Below are positions 1 through 7,487 of a stretch of DNA of 64,000 nucleotides, piece by piece. The DNA lies in contig JBAYRL010000001.1 of NCBI GenBank assembly GCA_041676705.1, positions 496,001 to 560,000 of the forward strand. Direction: 5' to 3'. Position 1 is the stretch's first letter. Each line of letters opens with the position of its first letter. This DNA is from Acidimicrobiia bacterium. Lineage in GTDB: Bacteria; Actinomycetota; Acidimicrobiia; Acidimicrobiales; SKKL01. The notes beneath the pieces were generated by a model that did not search any database, was not told where the DNA came from, and was given only the letters and a program-made list of their open reading frames with translations. The translations under genes were made by a program, and so were the position numbers.

Positions 1-336
1 AAAGCAGGTTGGCGCACCGGTATGGCACGCTCCTTGGCCGGTTTGTTCAATCTTGAACAGCAATGTGTCGCCGTCGCAGTCGAGGAAAGCTTCTCGAAGA
101 TACTGTCGGTCACCCGAAGTTTCGCCTTTGCACCACAACTCTTGGCGAGAACGGCTCCAATACCACATGCGCCCGGTCTTGAAGGTTTGTTCTAGCGCCT
201 CGCGATTCATCCAAGCCAGCATCAACACCTCTTTAGTGCTTTGGCTTTGCACCACGGTGGGAATAAGGCCCGTTTCGTTAAAGGTGAGCTCGCCCAGGCG
301 GGCCGGATCTAGAGGGAGTGGGGTTAACTCGGACAT
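1..336 (-). CDS. hisI: Phosphoribosyl-AMP cyclohydrolase, 3' end cut by window edge
   Basis: The minus strand translates without a stop from an ATG at 336 to the left edge, giving 112 residues. The tail contains KGETSGDRQYLREAF, DCDGD and GQGACHTGAPTCF, the cyclohydrolase motifs that supply the zinc-binding cysteines and magnesium-binding aspartates. The enzyme opens the purine ring of PR-AMP in the third step of histidine synthesis. I see only the cyclohydrolase domain; whether a HisE domain or another gene follows lies outside the window. It points the same way as hisF to hisD at 5375-9879 but is separated from them by a GroES-like gene and an opposing ABC cassette. Confidence 0.93.
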   Translation of the reverse strand, partial: MSELTPLPLDPARLGELTFNETGLIPTVVQSQSTKEVLMLAWMNREALEQTFKTGRMWYWSRSRQELWCKGETSGDRQYLREAFLDCDGDTLLFKIEQTGQGACHTGAPTCF

Positions 337-428
337 AAGATTTTATGTGGTAAACGTTTCTTGGGTTTAACGATGGTCTTGCTTCAGGCCTCGTGGGTAC
401 TAGCTAGGTTGGTTGTTTGCTGTGGTGG

Positions 429-779
429 TTATAGGTAGAGACCGGTACTTCCTTCACCTAAACGCGAGGCCGCCACCGCATGAATGTCACGCTCTCGCAA
501 AATGATGTAGTCGGCACCTCGAACTTCAACCTCATAACGATCTTCGGGGTTGAAAAGCACCTGGTCGCCAGGTTCCATGGCCCGAACATTGGGGCCAATA
601 GCAATGACTTCGGCCCAAGCTAGGCGCTTGGAAGCTTCGACAGTGGCTGGAATAAGAATGCCACCCGTGGAACGACGCTCACCTTCGGTCCCGGCCAGGG
701 TGACGAGAATTCTGTCGTTCAACATTTTGATGGGCAGTTTGTCGTCGCTAGTCAACGCGTTTCCTGGGGTGGAAGTCAT
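429..779 (-). CDS. GroES-like co-chaperonin with C-terminal GLYL tail
   Basis: The 116-residue protein has the Cpn10 fold signature: LNDRILV at 20-26, mobile-loop-like GGILIP at 39-44, then AWAEVIAIGP, GDQVLF and a closing ERDIHAV strand. Cpn10 forms heptameric lids for GroEL. There is no groEL beside it, and it diverges from canonical GroES, with a roughly 18-residue N-terminal extension and a roughly 12-residue C-terminal extension. That extension ends in STGLYL, resembling the GxYL/HbYX tails with which actinobacterial activators dock on the 20S proteasome (see findings). A -10-like TACCGT lies 7 bases before the ATG, suggesting a leaderless transcript. The family assignment is firm; the function is open. 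Confidence 0.85.
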   Translation of the reverse strand: MTSTPGNALTSDDKLPIKMLNDRILVTLAGTEGERRSTGGILIPATVEASKRLAWAEVIAIGPNVRAMEPGDQVLFNPEDRYEVEVRGADYIILRERDIHAVAASRLGEGSTGLYL

Positions 780-786
780 TTAAATG

Positions 787-792
787 ACGGTA
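787..792 (-). promoter_or_regulatory. Putative leaderless -10 box of the GroES-like gene
   Basis: On the minus strand TACCGT (matching TANNNT) is followed by exactly 7 bases and the ATG at 779. No Shine-Dalgarno sequence precedes the ATG. This is the leaderless layout seen repeatedly in this window; no clear -35 box is visible. Confidence 0.5.
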
Positions 793-887
793 ATGCGCAA
801 TGTTCGTAGGTGAGACATCAAGGCTACAAGCTCTGGTGAAAAGCGCGTTTCCTCATGTCAACATATGCGCTGATTTTAACAAAAAAC

Positions 888-937
888 TGGACATGTCCCC
901 AGCTTGTCGGTAATCCTGACTAACCTGATCGGAATTA
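888..937 (+). promoter_or_regulatory. Candidate promoter with Rrf2/IscR-like operator
   Basis: TGGACA (888-893), a 17-base spacer and TAATCC (911-916) make a plausible though weak sigma70 promoter. From 911 to 937 runs a 27-base imperfect palindrome of the form TAATnCnGAnnA-nnn-TnnTCnGnATTA, with 8 of 13 positions paired. Its core GACTAA...TGATCGG resembles operators of Rrf2-family regulators (IscR, CymR). It would cover the -10 box and start site of the DUF4242/ABC operon. An Rrf2 regulator is encoded at 30446-30901; the link between the two is inference. Confidence 0.5.
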
Positions 938-958
938 TCAGCTATCGAAGGAATTACC

Positions 959-1489
959 ATGTCTTACTGGCTCATCGAGCTTCCCATTGACACTGCACCG
1001 GCAACGAACGCAGAACACGAGTACCTGGCGAAAATCGAAACTGCCATCAAACAAAGCGGTGCCACCATCGTCGATCAACAAGCCTCACAGTCAGCGGGAC
1101 AACTCTTTGTGGTAGCTGAGGCCCCTACCGGAACCGAAATCGGCAAAGCCCTTGACAACGCCGGTCTCACTCACACTGCCCCGGCGTCGGTTCGCTTGGT
1201 CGGAGCTACCCCGCAAGAACTAATTGAGAAGCGCAGCGAATCACGCTGGCTGGTGGAATGGGACCTGCCCGAGGGCCTAACCATGGAGCAGTATCTAGAA
1301 CGCAAGGCCGCCAACTCGCCCAAGTACGCTGAAGTTCCCGAAGTTGCTTTTCAACGCACCTGGGTGCGAGAAGACATGGCGAAATGCCTCTGCTTCTACG
1401 ACGGTCCCGACGAAGACGCCATTCGTACCGCTCGTGAAGTTGTAGGCGCTCCGGTAGACCGGCTGCACGCTCTAGAGGCTGAATCATGA
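959..1489 (+). CDS. DUF4242 (SCO4226-like) domain protein
   Basis: The protein has 176 residues and the ATG is preceded by GAAGGA six bases upstream. The C-terminal half (about 95-176) fits the DUF4242 family of small alpha/beta proteins: WLVEWDLPEG, then FQRTWVREDMAKCLCFY and a closing VGAPVDRLHALE. The first half has a similar strand-helix-strand pattern (YWLIELPI ... LFVVAEAP ... VRLVG) and may be a diverged duplicate; that is inference. Some family members bind nickel, but no function can be read here. It is the first gene of a plus-strand operon and overlaps the next gene by ATGA. Confidence 0.75.
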   Translation: MSYWLIELPIDTAPATNAEHEYLAKIETAIKQSGATIVDQQASQSAGQLFVVAEAPTGTEIGKALDNAGLTHTAPASVRLVGATPQELIEKRSESRWLVEWDLPEGLTMEQYLERKAANSPKYAEVPEVAFQRTWVREDMAKCLCFYDGPDEDAIRTAREVVGAPVDRLHALEAES

Positions 1490-2583
1490 GCACCGCTCGT
1501 GTGGCAAGGCCCGCCAACACGGCCGAATTTGTCGACATTGCCGCCTATTTCGCTAGCCACGCCAGCGCCGTAGACCAGGGCCAAGAACTGTCTAGCCAAG
1601 GTATTGCCGCCCTAGGGGCCCAAGGACTGCTGGACTTGGGTGCCCCAGGCAATCACAACGGTGAACTGGGAGCCATGAGCGAGCTGGTGGCACTGGTAGC
1701 CGAAGAGTCTATGGCTTCAGCGTTTTCGCTCTGGGCGCATCGAATGGCGATTGAATATTTGCACCAGTCCACCCCGGGCCAAAGCTCGGCCTCCGCCCCG
1801 CTGATCGCGTACCGCCAAGCCCTAATCGATGGCACCTTACCTGGGGTGACAGCGATGGCGGCGGCGGTCAACTATGCCTGGGGACATGGCCAACTGGGCG
1901 TACGTTTCGAGCGACAAGGTGACGAGGTGGTGCTAAATGGGCGCATCAATTGGGCCTCTAACCTCTTCGCCGACGGTTTCTTAGTGGTGACCGCCGCTCA
2001 AGATGACCAGGGCCAAGAAATTGTGGTGGCCGTACCTTCTCACACCAGCGGAGTTGAAGTTCAGCCCTACCCGGAGCTCTTGGCGCTAAACGCCACGGCA
2101 TCCTCATCGCTGATACTTAACGAGGTCCGGGTCTCTACAAGCCTGATCATTACCGAAGACTTGCGCAGTTTCTTAGCTCAGGTTCGTGGGCCGTTCCTCT
2201 TGTTACAAGCCTCCTTCGCCCTAGGCATAGCCAAAGCCGCCCTACGTTCCACCGAATCGCGATTAGGAGGATTAAACGAAGTTTTCATCAACCGTTTCAA
2301 CGCGACCAACCAACTGTACAACGATGCGCGAGCCCAGCTAGCTGAGCTCACCTCACGTCACGATTGGCGCGACGTAGAGCGCGAGGTACTGGCTTTACGC
2401 TTAGAAGCTTCGGGGATTGCTGAAGAGTCAGTTCATCTGGAAGCTCGTGTTCACGGCGGTGCTGCCTATTTCAGCCAAAGCGCCACCGCCCGGCGACTGC
2501 GCGAAGTGGCTTTCTTACCTATTCAATCGCCAACCGAGGCGCTCTTACGACACGAGTTAGCATGCTTACCGTCCACGACCTAG
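1486..2583 (+). CDS. Acyl-CoA-dehydrogenase-fold flavoprotein
   Basis: The 365-residue protein has the acyl-CoA dehydrogenase layout: an N-terminal helical domain, a middle strand domain (GRINWASNLFADGFLVV, about 150-170) and a C-terminal helical bundle (ALGIAKAALRSTE ... VHGGAAYF). Its link to a NitT/TauT importer recalls the SfnB/DszC-type monooxygenase-like members that act on organosulfur compounds, rather than beta-oxidation enzymes. I cannot identify a catalytic glutamate with confidence. It is coupled by overlaps to the genes before (ATGA) and after (22 bases). The substrate is unknown. Confidence 0.7.
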   Translation: MSTARVARPANTAEFVDIAAYFASHASAVDQGQELSSQGIAALGAQGLLDLGAPGNHNGELGAMSELVALVAEESMASAFSLWAHRMAIEYLHQSTPGQSSASAPLIAYRQALIDGTLPGVTAMAAAVNYAWGHGQLGVRFERQGDEVVLNGRINWASNLFADGFLVVTAAQDDQGQEIVVAVPSHTSGVEVQPYPELLALNATASSSLILNEVRVSTSLIITEDLRSFLAQVRGPFLLLQASFALGIAKAALRSTESRLGGLNEVFINRFNATNQLYNDARAQLAELTSRHDWRDVEREVLALRLEASGIAEESVHLEARVHGGAAYFSQSATARRLREVAFLPIQSPTEALLRHELACLPSTT

Positions 2584-3350
2584 CAGCCTCTTATCCCCTA
2601 GCTAACCAACCACCCCATACTGTCTTCGCCAAGATCAATCTTGCGATCGAAACGGGCCAAAGCCTCTCGCTTTTGGGGCCAAGTGGCTGCGGCAAATCAA
2701 CCTTGTTGCGAGTGGTCGCCGGATTAACACCCCTGGCTAGTGGCGAAGTGAAGGTACCCGAAGGTGCCAAGGTTCGAATGGTATTTCAAGAGCCTTACTT
2801 GTTGCCGTGGCTAAATGTGGCCGAGAACGTACAGCTAGGTTTGCGGTTGCGAGCCAACGAAAACCAGTCATCTCGCTGGGCATTCTTACGGTCACGGCAG
2901 ACCCGGCAAACCGCCCAACAAATTACCACCGAGACCCTGGAACGCCTTGGCATTGGCCACCTAGCTGAAGCCGACCCAAGAACACTCTCGGGTGGGCAGG
3001 CCTCGCGGGTGGCATTGGCACGGGCCATCGTCACCCAACCCGACATCTTGTTGTTAGACGAGCCATTCGCAGCCCTCGATCCTCATGTTCGACATGACTT
3101 ACAACGCTGGTTACGTGAGTTGCAACAGCAGCTAGGTCTAACCATGGTCTTTGTCACCCACGATGTAGATGAAGCCTTGTTGGTGAGTGACTTGGTGGCC
3201 GTTATGCGCCGCGATCAAACCGGTTTGGTGGGTCCTTACCCCGTGTCGAACACCAATAAAGCCGAATTGCTAGCGGCCTATCAAAGCCCCAGCGCTGACC
3301 CTTTAGTAACTATCAACCACTATGAATCTGTTTGGAAAGAGACCTCGTGA
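2562..3350 (+). CDS. ABC transporter ATPase, NitT/TauT family
   Basis: The 262-residue nucleotide-binding subunit carries Walker A GPSGCGKST (about 39-47), Q-loop FQEPYLLPW, signature LSGGQASRVALARA, Walker B ILLLDEPFAALD and the switch histidine in FVTHDVDEAL. This pattern is that of SsuB/TauB/NrtD ATPases, which power uptake of sulfonates, taurine or nitrate. The ATG lies within the end of the flavoprotein gene (22-base overlap), and the stop overlaps the next gene's GTG, so translation is probably coupled. The substrate class cannot be settled from the ATPase. Confidence 0.9.
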   Translation: MLTVHDLAASYPLANQPPHTVFAKINLAIETGQSLSLLGPSGCGKSTLLRVVAGLTPLASGEVKVPEGAKVRMVFQEPYLLPWLNVAENVQLGLRLRANENQSSRWAFLRSRQTRQTAQQITTETLERLGIGHLAEADPRTLSGGQASRVALARAIVTQPDILLLDEPFAALDPHVRHDLQRWLRELQQQLGLTMVFVTHDVDEALLVSDLVAVMRRDQTGLVGPYPVSNTNKAELLAAYQSPSADPLVTINHYESVWKETS

Positions 3351-4534
3351 CCTTTGATTTAAGTCGCCGTGATTTCGTTCGTTTAGGCGTAGGTGCCGGC
3401 TTGGCCGTCGCGGGAGGCTCGTGGTTAAGCGCTTGTTCAACGGGGTCTTCAAGCACTGCGAAAGCGGCCGAGTCGACGGTGCGGGTGGGCTACTTGCCGA
3501 TCACCGATTCCACCCCTCTGATTCTGGCTCACGCTAAAGGACTTTATGAGGAACAAGGTCTTGAAGCTCCTCAACCAACCCTGTTTCGTAGTTGGGCAGG
3601 AATCGCCGAAGCTTTCGCAGCCCGCCAGATTGATGTCGCTCACCTGCTAATGCCCCTGACGGTACAAATGCGTTTCGACCAAAACGTGCCACTGAAAGTG
3701 GTGGCATGGAACCACACCGACGGTTCCGGCCTAACCGTTGGACCCCAAATTTCGAACCTAGCCGACCTGGCAGGCACCACGGTCGCCATACCATTTTGGC
3801 ATTCGATTCACAACGTGGTTCTACAGATGCTGCTGCGTGAAGAAGGACTCACCCCCATAATTTCCGGTAATCCATCTCCTAGCGCCAAGACCGTAAAGCT
3901 AGTGGTAATGGGCCCACCCGACATGCCACCAGCACTGGCGAATGGCGACATTGCGGGGTTCATTGTGGCCGACCCATTCAATTCGTTCGCCGAATTAGAA
4001 GGTATCGGACGCATTCTGCGCTACACCGGTGATGTGTGGCGGGAACATGCCTGCTGCGTGGTGGTGATGCACGAAGACCGAGTGGCTGAGGACCCAGAAT
4101 GGGCTCAATCCACCATCAATGCCATTGCAGCGGCCCAGGTGGCGGCTCGCCAAGATCGAGGGGCCTCAGCCCAGCTTCTTTCTCGCGAAGGGGAAGGTTA
4201 CCTACCCCAACCGGCGGCGGTGGTGGAACGGGCCTTGGCCCATTTCGACTCGCCAGGGCATTCCCCCACCGAAGCACTGCACCACCCTGCGTGGGGCAAC
4301 GAGCGAATCGACTTTTCTCCCTACCCTTATCCGACGTTCACCGAACGTTTGGTGACCGAGATGAAAGGCACGCTGGTCAGCGGTAATCGTGGTTTTCTCG
4401 TTGCCCTCGACCCGGCTTCGGTGCATGAGGAATTGGTGGATGATCGTTTTATTACCCAGGTGCTGAAAGATTCTTCACAAGCTGCATCGCTAGGCATTGA
4501 AAGCTTTACCCGCCAAGAAGAAATCAATGTCTAG
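3347..4534 (+). CDS. NrtA/SsuA-like substrate-binding lipoprotein with Tat signal
   Basis: I take GTG 3347 as the start: it overlaps the ATPase stop as GTGA and follows GGAAAGAG; a TTG at 3332 would overlap that Shine-Dalgarno sequence. The 395-residue protein begins with a twin-arginine signal (LSRRDFVRLGVGAG) ending in a lipobox, LSAC, so it should be exported folded and lipid-anchored. The mature part resembles the nitrate/bicarbonate/sulfonate binding family: VRVGYLPITDSTPLILAHAKG, then RQIDVAHLLMPL and IAGFIVADPFNSFAE. The NrtA/CmpA-like features make nitrate, bicarbonate or a sulfonate all possible ligands. Confidence 0.85.
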   Translation: MTFDLSRRDFVRLGVGAGLAVAGGSWLSACSTGSSSTAKAAESTVRVGYLPITDSTPLILAHAKGLYEEQGLEAPQPTLFRSWAGIAEAFAARQIDVAHLLMPLTVQMRFDQNVPLKVVAWNHTDGSGLTVGPQISNLADLAGTTVAIPFWHSIHNVVLQMLLREEGLTPIISGNPSPSAKTVKLVVMGPPDMPPALANGDIAGFIVADPFNSFAELEGIGRILRYTGDVWREHACCVVVMHEDRVAEDPEWAQSTINAIAAAQVAARQDRGASAQLLSREGEGYLPQPAAVVERALAHFDSPGHSPTEALHHPAWGNERIDFSPYPYPTFTERLVTEMKGTLVSGNRGFLVALDPASVHEELVDDRFITQVLKDSSQAASLGIESFTRQEEINV

Positions 4535-5387
4535 TCGAAGCATCAACAACAAGTACCAGGGCGTTTACAAGGTGGTGGCACCTGCTGCCACCTTGATGGG
4601 CGCCTTGGCGCTTTGGTGGTTGGTTACCACGGTGGTCGTGGCACCCGATGATGTTTTACGGCGCTTTAATCCCGCCGATGCTGCCAGAGCTTTAGGGCGT
4701 GTGGCCACCAACGGGGAAATTTGGCCACACATCTATGCCACCACTACTCGGTTGGTTACCGGCCTCGCCATCGCCACCGTGGCAGGTGTAGTGATTGGCT
4801 TGTTACTCGGTTGGTGGCGCGGACTGGAGGTAGCTTTTGGACCACTGATTCAACTGATTCGGATGATTTCACCTTTGGCGTGGACACCAATTGTGATCAT
4901 CATCTTTGGTATTGGGGACCGCCCGGTACAGGTGTTGGTGGCGCTGGCTGCCACCTGGCCCATTGTGCTTAACACTTCGGCTGGGGTGCGCTCACTAGAG
5001 GTTGGCTGGTTGTTAGTGGCACGCAACCTTGGTGCCAAACGTCTCGAATTGTTGCGATTCGTAGTGGCCCCAGGGGTGGCTTCACACGTAACCACTGGCC
5101 TGCGTCTAGCCTTGGGTGTGAGTTGGATTGTGGTAGTACCAGCCGAAATGCTGGGTGTTGATTCTGGCCTTGGCTATTTCATTTTGGACTGCCGAGATCG
5201 TCTGGCGTACGACGAACTAGTAGCCACCATCTTGGTAATTGGTGCTATCGGAACGATCTTAGACTTGGCTATTCGACAAGTCTCCGAACGTTTCAGTATT
5301 GCCAGCATTAACGGTGATCAGGCGCGCCGAGGTGCTTGGAGCGCCCAACAACCCTTGCGATCTACCTCAGAAACTCAGCCGAGCTGA
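4527..5387 (+). CDS. ABC transporter permease, NitT/TauT family
   Basis: The ATG at 4527 overlaps the binding-protein gene by 8 bases and follows AAGAAGAAA; a longer reading frame from 4497 is unlikely. The 286-residue protein has about six membrane segments and the BPD_transp_1 coupling region VARNLGAKRLELLRFVVAP (EAA-loop equivalent), then GLRLALGVSWIVVVPAEML and SGLGYFI. It completes the importer with the ATPase and binding protein. Its 3' end overlaps the opposing hisF by 13 bases, a tight junction that leaves no room for a separate terminator. Confidence 0.88.
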   Translation: MSSRSINNKYQGVYKVVAPAATLMGALALWWLVTTVVVAPDDVLRRFNPADAARALGRVATNGEIWPHIYATTTRLVTGLAIATVAGVVIGLLLGWWRGLEVAFGPLIQLIRMISPLAWTPIVIIIFGIGDRPVQVLVALAATWPIVLNTSAGVRSLEVGWLLVARNLGAKRLELLRFVVAPGVASHVTTGLRLALGVSWIVVVPAEMLGVDSGLGYFILDCRDRLAYDELVATILVIGAIGTILDLAIRQVSERFSIASINGDQARRGAWSAQQPLRSTSETQPS

Positions 5388-6145
5388 ACTGGTACCCCGC
5401 GTTTAGCTAAAGCCTCTTTAGCTTCACGAACCGTGACTCCACCGAAATGGAAAATGGAGGCCGCCAAAACCGCCGCCGCTTTCCCCACCAGAACGCCATC
5501 AACCAGATGTTCCACCGTGCCAACGCCACCCGAGGCAATAACTGGAATCGAAACCGCTTCGGCCACGGCTTTGGTCAGCTCAAGGTCGAAGCCCTCGTTG
5601 GTGCCATCGCGGTCAAGTGATGTGAGCAAAATCTCACCCGCACCCAGCTCTTCGGCTTGAATTGCCCACTGGATGGCGTCCAGTCCGGTAAATTTTTTCC
5701 CGCCGTTGGTAACCACCTCATAGCGAGAACCATTGGCCGCTTCGTTGAGCCGGGCGTCGATGCCAACCACCAAACTTTCAGTGCCAATTTCGTTCGCTAA
5801 GTCTGAAAGCAACTCGGGGTGTTCTACCGCCGCGGTGGCCACCGATACTTTATTGGCACCAGCGTCGAGAATTTTACGGGCGTCTTTCACCGAGCGGATT
5901 CCACCAGCCACCGTGAAGGGCACGGGCACAACTTCCGCCACCCGGTGCATAAGATCGACCGTGGCACCACGGCCTTCGGGGGTGGCAGTAATGTCTAGGA
6001 AGGCAATCTCGTCGGCACCTTGTTCCACATAGCGCATTGCCAGCTCAACTGGGTCACCAGCGTCACGTAAATCGACAAAATTAGTGCCTTTAACAACCCG
6101 GCCTTCAGCCACATCTAAACACGGAATCACTCTGACGAATTTCAT
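5375..6145 (-). CDS. hisF: Imidazole glycerol phosphate synthase cyclase subunit
   Basis: The 256-residue (beta/alpha)8 barrel carries the HisF signatures IPCLDVAEGRVVKG with catalytic Asp11, the second catalytic aspartate in VVGIDAR, and the phosphate loops VAGGIRS and ASGGVG. HisF makes IGP and AICAR from PRFAR using ammonia channelled from HisH. It is the last gene of the hisD-C-B-A-F run and starts inside the hisA stop (ATGA). Its partner glutaminase HisH is not encoded in the window, which is unusual. Confidence 0.97.
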   Translation of the reverse strand: MKFVRVIPCLDVAEGRVVKGTNFVDLRDAGDPVELAMRYVEQGADEIAFLDITATPEGRGATVDLMHRVAEVVPVPFTVAGGIRSVKDARKILDAGANKVSVATAAVEHPELLSDLANEIGTESLVVGIDARLNEAANGSRYEVVTNGGKKFTGLDAIQWAIQAEELGAGEILLTSLDRDGTNEGFDLELTKAVAEAVSIPVIASGGVGTVEHLVDGVLVGKAAAVLAASIFHFGGVTVREAKEALAKRGVPVQLG

Positions 6146-6876
6146 TGGAGTACCTCCACTGCTTCTTTAATTGAGAACTTTTTCTCATAAAGGGCGGTGC
6201 CTACAATCACACCCTCCAAGGTCCGAATTTCGGCCCCTTCACCCACTGAAACACCTTTTAAGGCTTCTAAATCGGCCAAGGTGCCCACACCACCCGAGGC
6301 AATTACAGCCATCTTGGTAGCACTCAGCACTTCTTGGAGACCACTCAAGTCGGGACCACCCATCAAACCTTCGCCTTTTATCTGGGTCACAATCACTGCT
6401 TCGGCTCCGGCGTTTTCCAAGCGGGCTAGCGCCTCAGTCCAGTCTTGGCCCGAGCCTTTAGTCCAGCCTTCAACGGCTACTTCACGACCCCGAATGTCAA
6501 GACCAATGGCAACCCGTTGATGTTTGGCCACCTGTTCCACCAAGGCAGGATTGCTAACGGCTGCCGTGCCCATAACGACCCGGGTTACCCCAAGGTCAAC
6601 TAAACGTCGCGCTGACTCTTCACTGCGCACTCCCCCACCCACCTGTAAGGGCACCGAAATCGCTTGAGCAACAGCAGCAATGGCCGCTGAATTGTGCGCC
6701 TCACCAGTACGGGCGGCGTCTAGGTCAACACAGTGAACCCATGGACAACCAGCTTCAACAAAACGCTGCGCTACTTCCGCCGGATTGTTACCATGCACTT
6801 TGCCTTGGTTGAAATCTCCCTGAACCAGCTGCACTACCTGGCCGCCCAGGAGGTCGATGGCCGGGAAAAGTTTCAC
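6142..6876 (-). CDS. hisA: ProFAR isomerase (HisA, possibly PriA-type)
   Basis: The 244-residue (beta/alpha)8 barrel has general base Asp8 in PAIDLL, Asp127 in GLDIRG, GW at 137-138 and phosphate loops VGGGVRS and ASGGVG. It opens the ribose of ProFAR by an Amadori rearrangement. In many actinobacteria this protein (PriA) also does the TrpF reaction; the sequence alone does not tell here. The usual TDI/TEI-x-x-DGT motif reads TQIKGEGLM. It overlaps hisF and hisB by ATGA. Confidence 0.94.
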   Translation of the reverse strand: MKLFPAIDLLGGQVVQLVQGDFNQGKVHGNNPAEVAQRFVEAGCPWVHCVDLDAARTGEAHNSAAIAAVAQAISVPLQVGGGVRSEESARRLVDLGVTRVVMGTAAVSNPALVEQVAKHQRVAIGLDIRGREVAVEGWTKGSGQDWTEALARLENAGAEAVIVTQIKGEGLMGGPDLSGLQEVLSATKMAVIASGGVGTLADLEALKGVSVGEGAEIRTLEGVIVGTALYEKKFSIKEAVEVLQ

Positions 6877-7487
6877 AAGACGCCTTTAGTAGACGGCACC
6901 TTGCCATCAGCTACTTCAATTTTCACGGCGTCACGTAAAGAACGGGCCACACCCTTAAACATGGCTTCCAGAATGTGGTGGGTGTTCTTACCTCTAACCA
7001 ATTCAAGGTGAAGCGTAATGTTTCCCGAAGTGATAAAGGCTCGCCAGAACTCTTCAGCCAGCTGCGGATCGAATGGAGGATGACCCAAAATCTTCTCACC
7101 CGGAGGTTCCACTTCATAGTGCAGAAAGGGACGACCCGACAGATCAAGTGCCACATCGATTAGCGCTTCGTCCAACGGCACCCGGTTCGAGGCGAAGCGA
7201 CGCACCCCAGCCTTGTTCCCCACCGCCTCGGCAAAGGTTTCACCTAACAAAATGCCAGTGTCTTCAACCGTGTGGTGGGCGTCTATTTCCAGGTCGCCAG
7301 TAGCTTTAATGGTGAGATCAAACCCTCCATGGCGGCCAATTTGCGACAGCATGTGATCAAAGAAAGGCAAACCGGTTGATATATCAACCACGCCGCCCTC
7401 ACGGGCGTCAAGATCTAGTGAGATCTCGATTTGGGTTTCTTGGGTTGAACGTTGGCGGCTGGCACGGCGAGGTGCTGGCTCAGTCAT
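6873..7487 (-). CDS. hisB: Imidazoleglycerol-phosphate dehydratase
   Basis: The 204-residue single-domain protein has the manganese-binding motifs of the dehydratase: LPFFDHM, DAHHTVEDTGI and THHILEAMFK. It removes water from IGP to give imidazole-acetol phosphate. The bifunctional phosphatase domain of enterobacterial HisB is absent, as usual in actinobacteria, so the histidinol-phosphatase must be encoded elsewhere. It overlaps hisC at its start and hisA at its end by 4 bases each. In most actinobacteria hisH follows at this point; here hisA follows directly. Confidence 0.96.
   Translation of the reverse strand: MTEPAPRRASRQRSTQETQIEISLDLDAREGGVVDISTGLPFFDHMLSQIGRHGGFDLTIKATGDLEIDAHHTVEDTGILLGETFAEAVGNKAGVRRFASNRVPLDEALIDVALDLSGRPFLHYEVEPPGEKILGHPPFDPQLAEEFWRAFITSGNITLHLELVRGKNTHHILEAMFKGVARSLRDAVKIEVADGKVPSTKGVL

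Noticed and set aside
53..370. A 105-codon plus-strand frame at the left edge.
   Set aside because: It is antisense to hisI, whose minus-strand translation matches the family motifs closely.
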